Positions 44,936 through 53,349 of a stretch of 64,000 nt of DNA are shown here, piece after piece. Numbering within the stretch: position 1 is the stretch's first letter; each line of letters starts with the position of its first letter. The notes below the pieces were generated by a model that saw only the letters and a program-made list of their open reading frames with translations, was not told the DNA's origin and did not search any database. The translations under genes and the position numbers were made by a program. The stretch comes from Mesorhizobium sp. AR02 (GTDB taxonomy: Bacteria; Pseudomonadota; Alphaproteobacteria; Rhizobiales; Rhizobiaceae). The stretch spans positions 4,546,001 to 4,610,000 of the forward strand of contig NZ_CP080531.1 in NCBI RefSeq assembly GCF_024746835.1, read 5' to 3'.

Positions 44936-45958
44936 TTAGGCCGCCAGCTTGCGCGTCCTGCCGAGCGCTTCCTCGACCGTGTCGAGAAACATTTCTGCAC
45001 AGGCTTTCCAGCTGTAGCGCATGGCGCGTTCGCGCGCCTCGGCGCGGTCGACCTTGAGGGCGGCGAGGGAGGCCTCGCGTAGGTCGTTCGAGACCGCGCC
45101 GCCAAAACCGTCGCCGACAATGTCGATCGGTCCGGTCACCGGATAGGCGGCGACCGGCGTGCCGCTGGCCAGCGCTTCGATGATGACGTTGCCGAAGGTG
45201 TCGGTGCGACTGGGGAAAACGAAGACGTCGGCCGAGGCATAGATCTCCGCCAGTTCGTCATTGGGGCGGTGGCCAAGGAAATGCGCCTGCGGATACTTCG
45301 CCTTCAATTTGGCAAGCTCGGGTCCTTCGCCGACGATCACCTTGCTGCCGGGCAGGTCGAGGTCGAGGAAGGCGGAGAGGTTCTTTTCGATGGCGACGCG
45401 GCCGACGCAGAGGAAGACCGGGCCGGGGAAGCCGAGGTCCTTGCGCTTATCCGGCCGGAAATGGTCGATGTCGACGCCGCGCGTCCATGGCCTCAGCTTG
45501 TTGAAGCCGCGCGCCGAAAGGTCATCGGCGAGCGACTGGGTGGCAACCAGCGTGCCCTGGCCGGAATTGTGGAAATCGCGCAGCCAGCGATAGGCCCAGC
45601 TTTCCGGCACCGGCAGGCGGGCGCTGAGATATTCGGGAAAGCGCGTGTGATAGCTGGTGGTGAACGGCCGGCCGGCATTGCGGCAATAGCGCCGCGCCAT
45701 GATGCCGAGCGGTCCCTCGGTGACGATGTGGACGTGGTCCGTCTTGTAGGCATCGATCAGGCGCGCGACATGGCCGGGCGTGGTCAGCGCCAGGCGGATG
45801 TCGGGATAGGTCGGCAGGGGCAGTGTGCGAAAGATGTTGGGCGTCAGGAAATCCACCGCCACGTCGAAGGATTTCAGCGTTTCGGTGAGCCGCTCCAGCG
45901 TGTGGACGACGCCGTTGACCTGCGGGCGCCAGGCGTCGGTGACCATCAATATGCGCAT
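44936..45958 (-). CDS. Glycosyltransferase family 4 protein (lipid glycosyltransferase-like)
   Basis: The 340-aa protein has the GT-B fold of family GT4: N-terminal acceptor domain MRILMVTDAWRPQVNGVVHT (G-x-x-x-x-V pattern of SqdX/MgtA-like enzymes), DHVHIVTEGPLG, and a C-terminal nucleotide-sugar domain with SRTDTFGNVIIEALASG (E-x7-E). It resembles glycosyltransferases for mono/diglucosyl or sulfoquinovosyl diacylglycerol, used to replace phospholipids under phosphate limitation. The acceptor is an inference. Confidence 0.88.
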   Translation of the reverse strand: MRILMVTDAWRPQVNGVVHTLERLTETLKSFDVAVDFLTPNIFRTLPLPTYPDIRLALTTPGHVARLIDAYKTDHVHIVTEGPLGIMARRYCRNAGRPFTTSYHTRFPEYLSARLPVPESWAYRWLRDFHNSGQGTLVATQSLADDLSARGFNKLRPWTRGVDIDHFRPDKRKDLGFPGPVFLCVGRVAIEKNLSAFLDLDLPGSKVIVGEGPELAKLKAKYPQAHFLGHRPNDELAEIYASADVFVFPSRTDTFGNVIIEALASGTPVAAYPVTGPIDIVGDGFGGAVSNDLREASLAALKVDRAEARERAMRYSWKACAEMFLDTVEEALGRTRKLAA

Positions 45959-46147
45959 GGCGGCCCTTTGCTGGAAAGGTCGACGGTTGCCTTGAGACGA
46001 TGCCGGAACGGCGACCAGCCGGCTGCCCTCGCTTCGCTCCAGCGCACCCGGGTGGGCACGGGGTCGAAATGGTGCGGCAGGGCCGAATCAAGTGATGTCG
46101 CGCGTTTCATGCGCGCTCTTCACCATGATTTCATGACGAGCGGATGA

Positions 46148-46192
46148 AGCTTGATACTTGGCTTGGTATTTGGGCTTGATACTTGGGCTTGC
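46148..46192. repeat. Short imperfect tandem repeat after the histidine kinase stop
   Basis: Three or four imperfect copies of a 13-14 base unit (cttgatacttgg) follow the stop codon of the sensor kinase on the minus strand. It likely grew by slippage. Confidence 0.5.
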
Positions 46193-47608
46193 CTAAGCCG
46201 GAACCTTGATCACCGCGCGCAGGCCGCCGAGCGGGCTGTCGTCGAGGGTGATGTCGCCGCCATGGCTGCGGGCGATGTCGCGGGCAATCGACAGGCCGAG
46301 TCCGGTGCCGCTGGCATCGAGGTTGCGGGCCTCGTCGAGCCGCACGAAGGGCTTGAACACGTCCTCGCGCCTGTCGACCGGGATGCCGGGACCGTTATCG
46401 TCGACGGTGACCACAAGCGAGCCACGGCCGTGGTTGGCGCTGACCTCCACCGTCTTGGCATAACGGAAGGCGTTGCCGATGACATTGGACAACAGTCGGG
46501 CGAAGGCGTTCGGCCTGACATGCACGGTCGGATCGCCGGAAAGCGTCGTCGACAGCTTGCATTTGCGCAAGGCGGCTTCGTCGCCGAGCTTCTGGAAATA
46601 GGCTTCGAGATCGAAGCGTCCCGGGTCCTCCGAGGCTTCGCCACGGGCGAAGGCGAGATAGCCTTCCAGCATCGATTGCATGTCATCGATATCCTGGTTG
46701 AGGGCCGCCTTGGTCTCGGCCTTGCCGCCGGCCAGCGCCAGCTGCAGCTTGAAGCGGGTGAGGATGGTCCTGAGGTCATGGCTGACGCCGGTCAGCATGG
46801 CGGTACGCTGGTCGATCTGGCGCTCGATGCGCTCGCGCATCTGGATGAAGGCAAAGCCGGCGCGGCGAACCTCCTCGGCGCCGCGCGGGCGAAAATCGCG
46901 CGGCATCGGCCGGCCCTTGCCGAAGCTTTCGGCGGCCTCGGCGAGCGTCAGGATCGGCCGGATCTGGTTGCGCAGGAAGGGGATGGCGATCATCAGGAGC
47001 ACCAGCGAGGTGCCGACCATCCAGATCAGGAAGATGTGGGTGTTCGAGGCATAGGCCTGGCTGCGGCGCACGAAGACGCGCAGCACCTTGTTCTCGAGCT
47101 GGACGCGCACCTCGACGATGTTGGAATTGCCGACCGTGTCGATCCAGAACGGCCGGTTGATCTGGCGGGTGATCTCGGCCGAGAGAACGTCGTCGAGGAT
47201 CGAGAAGAACGGTTTTGGACCGGGCGGCGGCAGGGGATCCGGCGGCAGCAGATCGACCTTCAGCTGCATGCGGTCCTGGGCGATGCGGATGATGTTGGCG
47301 TAGTCGGCGTCGTGCGGGTAGGTCTCGATCAGGTCGATGATGGCGGCGATGTCGCGCACGGTGGCCTGCGACAGGCGCTGCGTGACCGTTGCCCAATGGC
47401 GCTCCATGAACACGAAGGCGACGACCGATTGCAAAAGGATCATCGGTGCGATGACGATGATTAGCGAGCGCGCATAAAGGCGCTTGGGCATGTAAAGCGA
47501 AACGAGGCGCCAGAACCGGTTCCAGATGCGCGGCACCGCCTTGAGCGTTCGCATGGCGCGTGCGCTCAAGCCGTCAGGTCCCGGCCCTTCCAGTTCCGTC
47601 GTCGCCAT
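46193..47608 (-). CDS. Sensor histidine kinase (EnvZ-like)
   Basis: This 471-aa membrane kinase has TM1 at about 48-68, a periplasmic sensor domain, TM2 at about 192-212, a HAMP domain, the H-box VSHDLRTIL (H277) and an ATPase domain with NVIGNAFRYA, DDNGPGIP and GTGLGLSIARD. Genes in this position in Rhizobiales are EnvZ-like partners of OmpR-type regulators. The response regulator lies 47 bases upstream in the same operon. The signal is unknown (osmolarity or envelope state is typical for relatives). Confidence 0.93.
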   Translation of the reverse strand: MATTELEGPGPDGLSARAMRTLKAVPRIWNRFWRLVSLYMPKRLYARSLIIVIAPMILLQSVVAFVFMERHWATVTQRLSQATVRDIAAIIDLIETYPHDADYANIIRIAQDRMQLKVDLLPPDPLPPPGPKPFFSILDDVLSAEITRQINRPFWIDTVGNSNIVEVRVQLENKVLRVFVRRSQAYASNTHIFLIWMVGTSLVLLMIAIPFLRNQIRPILTLAEAAESFGKGRPMPRDFRPRGAEEVRRAGFAFIQMRERIERQIDQRTAMLTGVSHDLRTILTRFKLQLALAGGKAETKAALNQDIDDMQSMLEGYLAFARGEASEDPGRFDLEAYFQKLGDEAALRKCKLSTTLSGDPTVHVRPNAFARLLSNVIGNAFRYAKTVEVSANHGRGSLVVTVDDNGPGIPVDRREDVFKPFVRLDEARNLDASGTGLGLSIARDIARSHGGDITLDDSPLGGLRAVIKVPA

Positions 47609-47655
47609 TGGCTCTTTTCATTTCGCCCACGGCCAATCGAGCCGCGGCCGGTATT

Positions 47656-48375
47656 CTATTCTACACTGAGCCGATACCCAATACCGCGCACGGTCTGCAG
47701 CCAGACCGGGTTGGACGGATCGCGCTCGATCTTGCGGCGCAGCCGGTTGATCTGGACGTCGATGGTGCGCTCGCCGACCTCCGAATCGTCGCCGACCAGT
47801 TCGTGGCGCGGGATGGTCTCGCCGGCGCGTGCGGCAAAGATCGCCAGGATTTCCTGCTCGCGGTCGGTCAGCTTCAGTGCCTCGCCGCCGCGCTTCAATT
47901 CGCGCCTGGCGATCTGGAACGTGTAGGGGCCGAAGACCAGCTGTTCGACCTTTGGCGTCGTCGCCGGGCCGCCACGGCGCAGGATGTTGTTGATGCGCAG
48001 GATCAGTTCGCGCGGGTCGAAGGGTTTTGGCAAATAGTCGTCGGCGCCAGCCTCGAGCCCGGAGATGCGGCTGTCGGTTTCCGAAAGTGCTGTCAGCATC
48101 AGGATCGGCACGTTCTTTTCGGCCCGCAGTGATTTGGTAAGGTCGACGCCAGTTTCGCCCGGCATCATCACGTCGAGCACAAGCAGGTCGAAATCGAGGC
48201 CGGCAAGCTTGCGCCTGGCTTCGCCGGCATTGCCGGCGACGGTGACGCGAAAGCCGTTCTCGGTCAGATACTGCTTGAGAAGATTGCGGATGCGGGTGTC
48301 GTCGTCGACCACAAGCAGATGCGGCGCGTCGTCGTCCGGTGCGACCGCCTGATCGACCCTCTCAGTGCTCTCCAT
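47656..48375 (-). CDS. OmpR-family response regulator
   Basis: This 239-aa regulator has a receiver domain (LLVVDDDTRIR, phospho-acceptor D68 in LLVLDVMMPG, KPFD) and an OmpR-type winged helix with EVGERTIDVQINRLRRKIE near the C-terminus. It is the partner of the downstream EnvZ-like kinase. Its start (ATG 48375) lies 14 bases inside the end of the upstream MarR-family gene, so the three genes form one transcription unit. Confidence 0.95.
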   Translation of the reverse strand: MESTERVDQAVAPDDDAPHLLVVDDDTRIRNLLKQYLTENGFRVTVAGNAGEARRKLAGLDFDLLVLDVMMPGETGVDLTKSLRAEKNVPILMLTALSETDSRISGLEAGADDYLPKPFDPRELILRINNILRRGGPATTPKVEQLVFGPYTFQIARRELKRGGEALKLTDREQEILAIFAARAGETIPRHELVGDDSEVGERTIDVQINRLRRKIERDPSNPVWLQTVRGIGYRLSVE

Positions 48376-48895
48376 GGCTTTTCCCTGACATTTTTGCGGA
48401 CCCAACGTCGATCTGAGCTCTCAGTTCCGGATTGACCATCGCTTCGAGGAAGCGTTCCACCAAGGTCCGTTCGGTGGCGCCGGAATCTTCCAATGCAGCA
48501 CGGATGCGGCGCGACTGTGGCCGCGCCAGGGCCAGCGCCAGCGCACGGCCCTTCGCCGTCGGATAGAGTTCGCGCTGGCGGCGGTCACGCGGGCCTTGCA
48601 ATTGCACGACATGATCGGTGTCGATCAGCTGCTTGAGCACGCGCGCCAGGCTTTGCTTGGTGATCTTCAGCACGTCCAGCAGTTCGGCAACCGTCAGGCC
48701 GGGCCGGCGGTTGACGAAATGCAGCACCCGGTGGTGGGCGCGGCCGAAACCGTAGTCGGCCAGGATCTGATCGGGATCGGAGGTGAAGTCGCGATAGGCG
48801 AAGAAGAACAGTTCGATGATGGCAAAGTCGATGCCGTCCTCGACTGACATCGCGGTCCTGATCGGTTTTCCGGCAGCTGGGCTTCGATCCGTCAT
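48362..48895 (-). CDS. MarR-family transcriptional regulator
   Basis: This 177-aa MarR-like regulator has a winged helix (PGLTVAELLDVLKITKQSLARVLKQLID) and the wing DRRQRELYPTAKG. It overlaps the OmpR-like gene by 14 bases, so it probably controls or is controlled with the two-component system. I use the second of two adjacent ATGs (48895), five bases after GGAGA; the first (48898) is also possible. A dyad just upstream may be its own operator. Confidence 0.85.
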   Translation of the reverse strand: MTDRSPAAGKPIRTAMSVEDGIDFAIIELFFFAYRDFTSDPDQILADYGFGRAHHRVLHFVNRRPGLTVAELLDVLKITKQSLARVLKQLIDTDHVVQLQGPRDRRQRELYPTAKGRALALALARPQSRRIRAALEDSGATERTLVERFLEAMVNPELRAQIDVGSAKMSGKSHGEH

Positions 48896-48917
48896 CATTT
48901 CTCCATGGGAACGGGAG

Positions 48918-48942
48918 ATTATGTCAGTACTATTGACGTAAT
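48918..48942 (-). promoter_or_regulatory. Candidate MarR-type operator/promoter
   Basis: The dyad GTCA-N7-TGAC (48923-48937) sits in an AT-rich patch 25-45 bases before the MarR-family start, where a self-regulated promoter would be expected. Confidence 0.35.
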
Positions 48943-49155
48943 TTCCCTGCAATGGTAATTTTTGACAAGCTTTTGGGCGGATTGCGAACGAAAAGGCAAG
49001 GCAGGCCGGTTTTTCCGGAACTTCCTGAGTTTGCCAGAGCGCGATTCTCCGCCTACGCTTCGAGACATCGGCCGGCGTCTCCAATCGCATGACGCGGCCA
49101 AAAAGAACACGCAACGACACTAAGATATGCGGGCGGCTGCCCGCGGGAGGTTACC

Positions 49156-50049
49156 ATGGCATCCGTTCCCTTCGATCAGCTGGACGGTTTCATCTGGATG
49201 AATGGCGAGTTCGTTCCGTGGGGCGACGCCAAGATCCATGTGCTGACCCACGGTCTGCACTACGCCAGCGCGGTCTTCGAGGGCGAGCGCGCCTATGGCG
49301 GCGAGATCTTCAAGCTCAACGAGCACACCGAGCGCCTGCATGAATCGGCGCGCCTGCTCGGCTTCAAGATTCCCTATTCGGTCGCCGAGCTCAACGACGC
49401 CTCGACCACGCTGTTGAAGAAGCAGGGCTTCCAGGATGCCTATGTCAGGCCGATCGCCTGGCGCGGCAGCGAGCAGATGGGCGTTTCGGCGCAGAACAAC
49501 CGCATCAACTGCGCCATCGCCATCTGGCAGTGGCCAAGCTATTTCGATCCGGCGCAGAAGCTGAAGGGCATTCGCCTCGACATGGCGGAATGGCGCCGGC
49601 CCGACCCGCGCACGGCGCCCTCCAAATCGAAGGCGGCGGGCCTCTACATGATCTGCACCATGTCCAAGCATGCCGCCGAAGCCAAAGGCTATGCCGACGC
49701 CATGATGCTCGACTGGCGCGGCCAGGTCGCCGAAGCAACCGGCGCCAACATCTTCTTCGTCAAGGACGGCAAGATCCATACGCCCAAGCCCGACTGCTTC
49801 CTCGATGGCATCACCCGCCGCACGGTCATTGGGCTGGCCAGGGATCGCGGCCTGGAAGTCATCGAACGGGCCATCCTGCCGGAAGAACTCGAAGGCTTCG
49901 AACAATGCTTCCTGACCGGGACGGCGGCGGAAGTAACGCCGGTTTCGGAGATCGGTCCTTACCGATTCGAGGTCGGCGAAATCGCCAAGAACCTTATGAA
50001 CGACTATTCTGCCGCGGTTCAGCCGAAGCACGCGATCGCCGCAGAATAA
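49156..50049 (+). CDS. ilvE: Branched-chain amino acid aminotransferase
   Basis: This PLP enzyme moves amino groups to or from Leu, Ile and Val. The 297-aa fold-type IV protein has HGLHYASAVFEGERAYGG near residue 32, the PLP lysine in SKSKAAGLY (K159), and VAEATGANIFFVKDG. A GCGGGAGG site lies before the ATG. It is monocistronic and followed by a clear terminator. Its length suits the alphaproteobacterial IlvE group. Confidence 0.95.
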   Translation: MASVPFDQLDGFIWMNGEFVPWGDAKIHVLTHGLHYASAVFEGERAYGGEIFKLNEHTERLHESARLLGFKIPYSVAELNDASTTLLKKQGFQDAYVRPIAWRGSEQMGVSAQNNRINCAIAIWQWPSYFDPAQKLKGIRLDMAEWRRPDPRTAPSKSKAAGLYMICTMSKHAAEAKGYADAMMLDWRGQVAEATGANIFFVKDGKIHTPKPDCFLDGITRRTVIGLARDRGLEVIERAILPEELEGFEQCFLTGTAAEVTPVSEIGPYRFEVGEIAKNLMNDYSAAVQPKHAIAAE

Positions 50050-50075
50050 CGATAGTCACAGCTTTTCGCGCAAGC

Positions 50076-50102
50076 AGGGGCGGTTTTCGAGCCGCCCCTT
50101 TT
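50076..50102 (+). terminator. Rho-independent terminator after ilvE
   Basis: Eight-base arms (aggggcgg / ccgcccct) with an eight-base loop are followed by a T-rich run, 26 bases after the ilvE stop. Confidence 0.85.
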
Positions 50103-50194
50103 ATTTCAGCGTTTCTGCATTTGACTTTCCTCCAATTCGGCGTCTCATGATGGTGTCGGCCCGGGAGGCTGGCAGCTATGGAGGGACTAATCAT

Positions 50195-50512
50195 ATGGAC
50201 ATGAACACGCTTCTTCCGATCATCATTCAGATCATTACAGGCATCATCGGTGGTCAGGCGGTCGGTGCAGCGATCAAGACGGCGGCACTGGGGCAGCTTC
50301 CCAAAATCCTGGGCGGCGCCATTGGCGGCGTCGGCGGCGCGGCGATCCTCGGCAGCCTGCTCGGCCACGGTACGATCGATCCGGCAGCGGCAGCGGCGGC
50401 GACGAGCGGTCTCGGCAGCGCGCTCAACCTCAACAACATCGTCGGCGGCGCCGGCGGTGGCGCGATCCTGACCGGCATTATCGGCGCGGTCCTGGGCGCC
50501 ATGAAGAAGTAG
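50195..50512 (+). CDS. Small glycine-rich hydrophobic protein
   Basis: This 105-aa protein has a hydrophobic first segment (LLPIIIQIITGIIGGQAVGA) and three Gly/Ala-rich hydrophobic stretches (LGGAIGGVGGAAILGSLLG, NIVGGAGGGAILTGIIGAV), ending in a short basic tail KK. It looks like a membrane-embedded or pore-like peptide. Similar small proteins occur in rhizobial genomes, but I know of no function. GAGGGA lies upstream of the ATG, and a hairpin with a TTCG loop follows the stop. Confidence 0.72.
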   Translation: MDMNTLLPIIIQIITGIIGGQAVGAAIKTAALGQLPKILGGAIGGVGGAAILGSLLGHGTIDPAAAAAATSGLGSALNLNNIVGGAGGGAILTGIIGAVLGAMKK

Positions 50513-50536
50513 GCTTGACGGTCTCAGGTTTGTTCA

Positions 50537-50561
50537 AATGGGCGGCTTCGGCCGCCCATTT
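50537..50561 (+). terminator. Terminator hairpin with TTCG tetraloop
   Basis: Ten-base arms (aatgggcggc / gccgcccatt) close a TTCG loop 24 bases after the small Gly-rich gene. A short T stretch follows. Confidence 0.75.
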
Positions 50562-50654
50562 CCGTTTCTGGGATGACTGACTGTTCGCCTTTCGAGGGGT
50601 GGACGCCTTTCTCTGACGCCTCTACATCACCGCGTAAACACCGAAAGGACAATC

Positions 50655-51293
50655 ATGGGTCAGCTCAATGCCGGCATCGTGCCGGTCACACCGTTCCAGC
50701 AGAACTGCACCATCCTGTTCGACATGGACGACAAGCACGGCGTCGTCGTCGATCCGGGCGGCGACATCGACAAGGTGCTGGCGGTGCTGAAGGACAATGC
50801 GATCACGGCCGAAGCAATCTGGATCACGCATGGCCATATCGACCATGCCGGCGGCGCCATGGAACTGAAGGAGGCGCTGGGCATCGAGATCATCGGCCCG
50901 CATGCAGCCGACAAGTCCCTGCTCGACAATCTGGAGAACCAGGGCACGCGCTACGGCATTGCCGGCTCGCGCAATTGCCTGCCCGACCGGTTCCTCACCG
51001 AGGGCGAGACGGTGTCGTTCGGCGGCCACGTGTTCGAGGTGCTGCATTGCCCCGGTCACGCGCCGGGCCACGTCGTCTACTACAACCGCGCGGCGAAGTT
51101 CGCCCATGTCGGCGACGTGCTGTTCCGCGGCTCGGTCGGCCGCACCGACCTGCCGGGCGGCGACCATGCAACGCTGATCGCTTCGATCAAGGACAAGCTG
51201 TTGCCGCTGGGCGACGACATCGGCTTCATCTGCGGCCATGGTCCTGGCGGCCGTTTTGGCGAGGAGCGCAGGACCAATCCGTTTCTGGTCTAA
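50655..51293 (+). CDS. Metallo-beta-lactamase-fold hydrolase (GloC/glyoxalase II-like)
   Basis: This 212-aa zinc hydrolase has the motif THGHIDHAGG (H59, H61, D63, H64), then a later HCPGHAPGH and a final CGHGPGGRFG. It matches the YcbL/GloC type II glyoxalase group, which hydrolyses S-lactoylglutathione and similar thioesters. It is a single gene between two terminators. A GAAAGGAC site precedes the ATG. Confidence 0.9.
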   Translation: MGQLNAGIVPVTPFQQNCTILFDMDDKHGVVVDPGGDIDKVLAVLKDNAITAEAIWITHGHIDHAGGAMELKEALGIEIIGPHAADKSLLDNLENQGTRYGIAGSRNCLPDRFLTEGETVSFGGHVFEVLHCPGHAPGHVVYYNRAAKFAHVGDVLFRGSVGRTDLPGGDHATLIASIKDKLLPLGDDIGFICGHGPGGRFGEERRTNPFLV

Positions 51294-51344
51294 ATTCCTG
51301 GCTTGGTGTAGCGCGATCCTTCGAAACGGTCGAAGAAGAACAAC

Positions 51345-51377
51345 AAAAAGCGCTGGCCATGCGGTCAGCGCTTTTTT
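51345..51377 (+). terminator. Strong terminator after the GloC-like gene
   Basis: Eleven-base arms (aaaaagcgctg / cagcgcttttt) with a ten-base loop are followed by further T, 51 bases after the stop. Confidence 0.88.
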
Positions 51378-51436
51378 GTCTGGGGCAGGGAAGCCCTAAA
51401 GCGCTTTCGCGCTTTGGAATTTTGTTTGGTGCAAGC

Positions 51437-51477
51437 CGTTATCCCAAAACCGCTGCGCACTTTTGGGCGACATGCAC
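51437..51477. repeat. Palindromic intergenic repeat ending at the BA14K gene stop
   Basis: The segment has cccaaaac / ttttggg arms around gctgcgcac and the right end gggcgacatgca. A related copy lies at 52451-52497. The right end touches the stop codon of the BA14K gene. Confidence 0.7.
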
Positions 51478-51906
51478 TCAGTTTGCGGTGCAGAAATGCT
51501 GTTCGCCGTCATTGCCGGTGAACGTGCCGGTGCGGGAGTTGAAGGTGCGGTAGCGGTCCGAGCAATACTCGTACCAGCCACGCGTCCACGGTTCGGCGTA
51601 GCGATCGGCGTAGACCACCTGCGGCTCCGCATAGTAGCGGCGGACCGGGGCCGGGCGGACCCGCACGTCACGATCGTAGTAACCGTCATCGTAGTAGCTG
51701 TAAGAGTCAGGCGGTGGCTGGTCATTGGCCAGCGCGCCACCGATCAGGGCGCCAGCGGCAAGGCCAAGCACGCCGGCGGCAATGGCATCGCCGTTGCCGT
51801 GGTGGCGGTGATGGCGCCATTCATCGGCGTTGGCCGCGGGCAAGGCCACCAGCATGGTGGCCGCCACGGCGGCGGACAGCACGGCTGTCTTGAAAATTCT
51901 GTTCAT
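51478..51906 (-). CDS. BA14K-family exported protein
   Basis: This 142-aa protein has a Sec signal (ending near ANADE, residue 28), a Gly/Ala stretch that may be a second hydrophobic segment, a Tyr/Arg/Pro-rich middle (SYYDDGYYDRDVRVRPAPVR) and a C-terminal BA14K domain (RGWYEYCSDRYRTFNSRTGTF...DGEQHFC) with two conserved cysteines. BA14K is a surface antigen with lectin-like, hemagglutinating activity in Brucella. Relatives are widespread in Rhizobiales. Confidence 0.88.
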   Translation of the reverse strand: MNRIFKTAVLSAAVAATMLVALPAANADEWRHHRHHGNGDAIAAGVLGLAAGALIGGALANDQPPPDSYSYYDDGYYDRDVRVRPAPVRRYYAEPQVVYADRYAEPWTRGWYEYCSDRYRTFNSRTGTFTGNDGEQHFCTAN

Positions 51907-52094
51907 CTTGGTCTCCTTCGTACCGGGCCGTGCAGTTTTGCAGGGGATGCGGTCCGGCTTTACCCAAGACTAATATGCGACCGTGTCTGAACGGAGGCTG
52001 AACGGATTTCGACCTGCCGATCCAAGAGAGGCGACAAAAACCAGGCTCGAAATGAGCTGGGCTGCCCTGCTCGGGCCGGCAGCATGAAGCCGGC

Positions 52095-52307
52095 TCAGCC
52101 GACAGACAGGTTGACGGCCTTGGGTCCCTTGCCGCGCTTGTCCGGCTCGGTGTCGAATGTCACTTTCTGCCCATCTTCGAGACCGGGAAGACCCGACGCC
52201 TGCACGGCCGAAATATGGACGAAGACATCCTTCGCGCCATCGTCCGGCGTGATGAAGCCGAAGCCTTTGGCATGGTTGAAGAATTTGACGGTGCCGGTCT
52301 GCGGCAT
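52095..52307 (-). CDS. Cold-shock protein 1 (CspA-like)
   Basis: This 70-aa single-domain cold-shock protein has the RNA-binding motifs GFGFITP and DVFVHIS. It acts as an RNA chaperone. The ATG at 52307 has GGAGC upstream. It is a paralogue of the genes at 52634 and 55691 on the same strand. A conserved hairpin element lies 40 bases upstream of its start and in front of the second paralogue. Confidence 0.94.
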   Translation of the reverse strand: MPQTGTVKFFNHAKGFGFITPDDGAKDVFVHISAVQASGLPGLEDGQKVTFDTEPDKRGKGPKAVNLSVG

Positions 52308-52338
52308 GGGAAGCTCCTTTGATCCCATAAACTCCAGT

Positions 52339-52360
52339 CTCGGGCCGGCAAATGCCCGAG
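52339..52360 (-). promoter_or_regulatory. Conserved hairpin element upstream of cold-shock gene 1
   Basis: A six-base stem (CTCGGG / CCCGAG) encloses the 12-base core TCGGGCATTTGC (minus strand; 52359 to 52348). The identical core occurs upstream of the second cold-shock gene at 53044-53033. AT-rich sequence follows on the upstream side. Confidence 0.6.
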
Positions 52361-52450
52361 AGGAAATTTGTCCTTTATTTTAGCGCCATCGGCAAGAGAA
52401 AGTTTTACGGGCACTTAAAGCACGTCACGCCATAAGCCCTTGTTATGATG

Positions 52451-52497
52451 CATGTCGTTGACCCAAAACCGGATCCACTTCCGGGCGACATGCATTT
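52451..52497. repeat. Palindromic intergenic repeat with gcatgtcg/cgacatgc ends
   Basis: Inverted ends gcatgtcg and cgacatgc flank a core with cccaaaaccgg and ccgggcg segments. It is related to the segment at 51437-51477. It lies in the 326-base gap between cold-shock genes 1 and 2, which otherwise contains a terminator and promoter DNA only. Confidence 0.75.
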
Positions 52498-52518
52498 CTG
52501 CTTTGCAGAGGACATGAA

Positions 52519-52549
52519 AAAGGCGCGACGAAAATCGCCGCGCCTTTTG
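52519..52549 (-). terminator. Terminator of cold-shock gene 2
   Basis: Ten-base perfect arms (aaaaggcgcg / cgcgcctttt) with an 11-base loop lie 85 bases after the stop of the gene at 52634. On the minus strand a T-run follows. Confidence 0.85.
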
Positions 52550-52633
52550 AAAAATCTGTCAGCGTGCCCAGAGGCTGGGCAAGCTCCGGACTCTCGTTCG
52601 CCTGCCGTCTGGGACGGGCGGCGCGCCGATGGT

Positions 52634-52846
52634 TCAGGCGGCGCGGAGGTTGACCGCCTTCGGGCCCTTGCCCATGCGGTCCGGCTCGACGTCGAAGGTG
52701 ACCTTCTGGCCGTCGACGAGCGTGCGCAGGCCCGATGCCTCGATCGCGGAAATATGGACGAACACATCCTTGGCGCCGCCGTCGGGCGTGATGAAACCGA
52801 AGCCTTTGGTCGCGTTGAAGAATTTAACGGTGCCGGTCTGGGCCAT
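52634..52846 (-). CDS. Cold-shock protein 2 (CspA-like)
   Basis: This 70-aa cold-shock protein differs from paralogue 1 at about 16 positions and keeps GFGFITP and [16 protein letters not shown] lies before the ATG. The nearest upstream gene is divergent and about 500 bases away, so its leader may be long, as is usual for cold-inducible csp mRNAs; the shared hairpin element is about 190 bases upstream of its start. Confidence 0.94.
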   Translation of the reverse strand: MAQTGTVKFFNATKGFGFITPDGGAKDVFVHISAIEASGLRTLVDGQKVTFDVEPDRMGKGPKAVNLRAA

Positions 52847-53349
52847 TGGGGAAACTCCTTCACCCGTTCAGTCTTTGGTGGTCCTGCCCGCCACCTGGCG
52901 TCGAGGGCAGTTCCCGGTGGTTGCTTCGGCAGTCATGCATTGGCGCATGGTCAAACCCCCCGCCGAAAACGGGGCCGTCAGAGATTCACAGTATCGGGGA
53001 AAGGTCGTCCAAAACGTTCCGCTCTCCGGGTCGCAAATGCCCGAACACGGAATTTATCGCACGGAAACGTGAAGGTTGCAAGATAGCGCCGCGGGCCGCC
53101 GCACTGGGCGCATCCCGACGCAAGAATCGACCGATCTGAGCGTCGACCGGCCGCAAATAGGCTCGGTTGTGGATCGGGTCATCGGCCCACAGCCACGGTC
53201 ACGGATGGGCCAGAGGCGGCTAATGACAGCCGCTGCCGATCGCCCCGGTTCCAGACGCTGCCCCCGGCGTGAGGTTGCAAACAGGGGTTGCATTTGACAG
53301 GGGAATGGCGAGGATCGCGATCAGGGATGGGATCGAGGGAAAGATCAGC
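52847..53349. other. Gene-free region between cold-shock gene 2 and the Kazal gene
   Basis: About 500 bases without a gene I can support. On the minus strand it should hold the promoter and long leader of cold-shock gene 2, including the shared element near 53022-53062. On the + side it holds the Kazal gene promoter. No other repeat stands out. Confidence 0.5.
53022..53062 (-). promoter_or_regulatory. Conserved hairpin element upstream of cold-shock gene 2
   Basis: It contains the same 12-base core TCGGGCATTTGC as in front of cold-shock gene 1, with a comparable CGGG/CCCG stem and an AAATTCC-like sequence on its upstream side. Confidence 0.55.

Noticed and set aside
44719..45057. Open frame inside the 239-base palindromic element
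   Set aside because: The frame is produced by the repeat sequence and runs into the glycosyltransferase gene in antisense; no coding signal is visible.
52846..53139. Small + strand open frames upstream of the Kazal gene
   Set aside because: Their translations are low-complexity Arg/Pro/Ser-rich and overlap the likely leader of cold-shock gene 2; no domain or ribosome binding site supports them.
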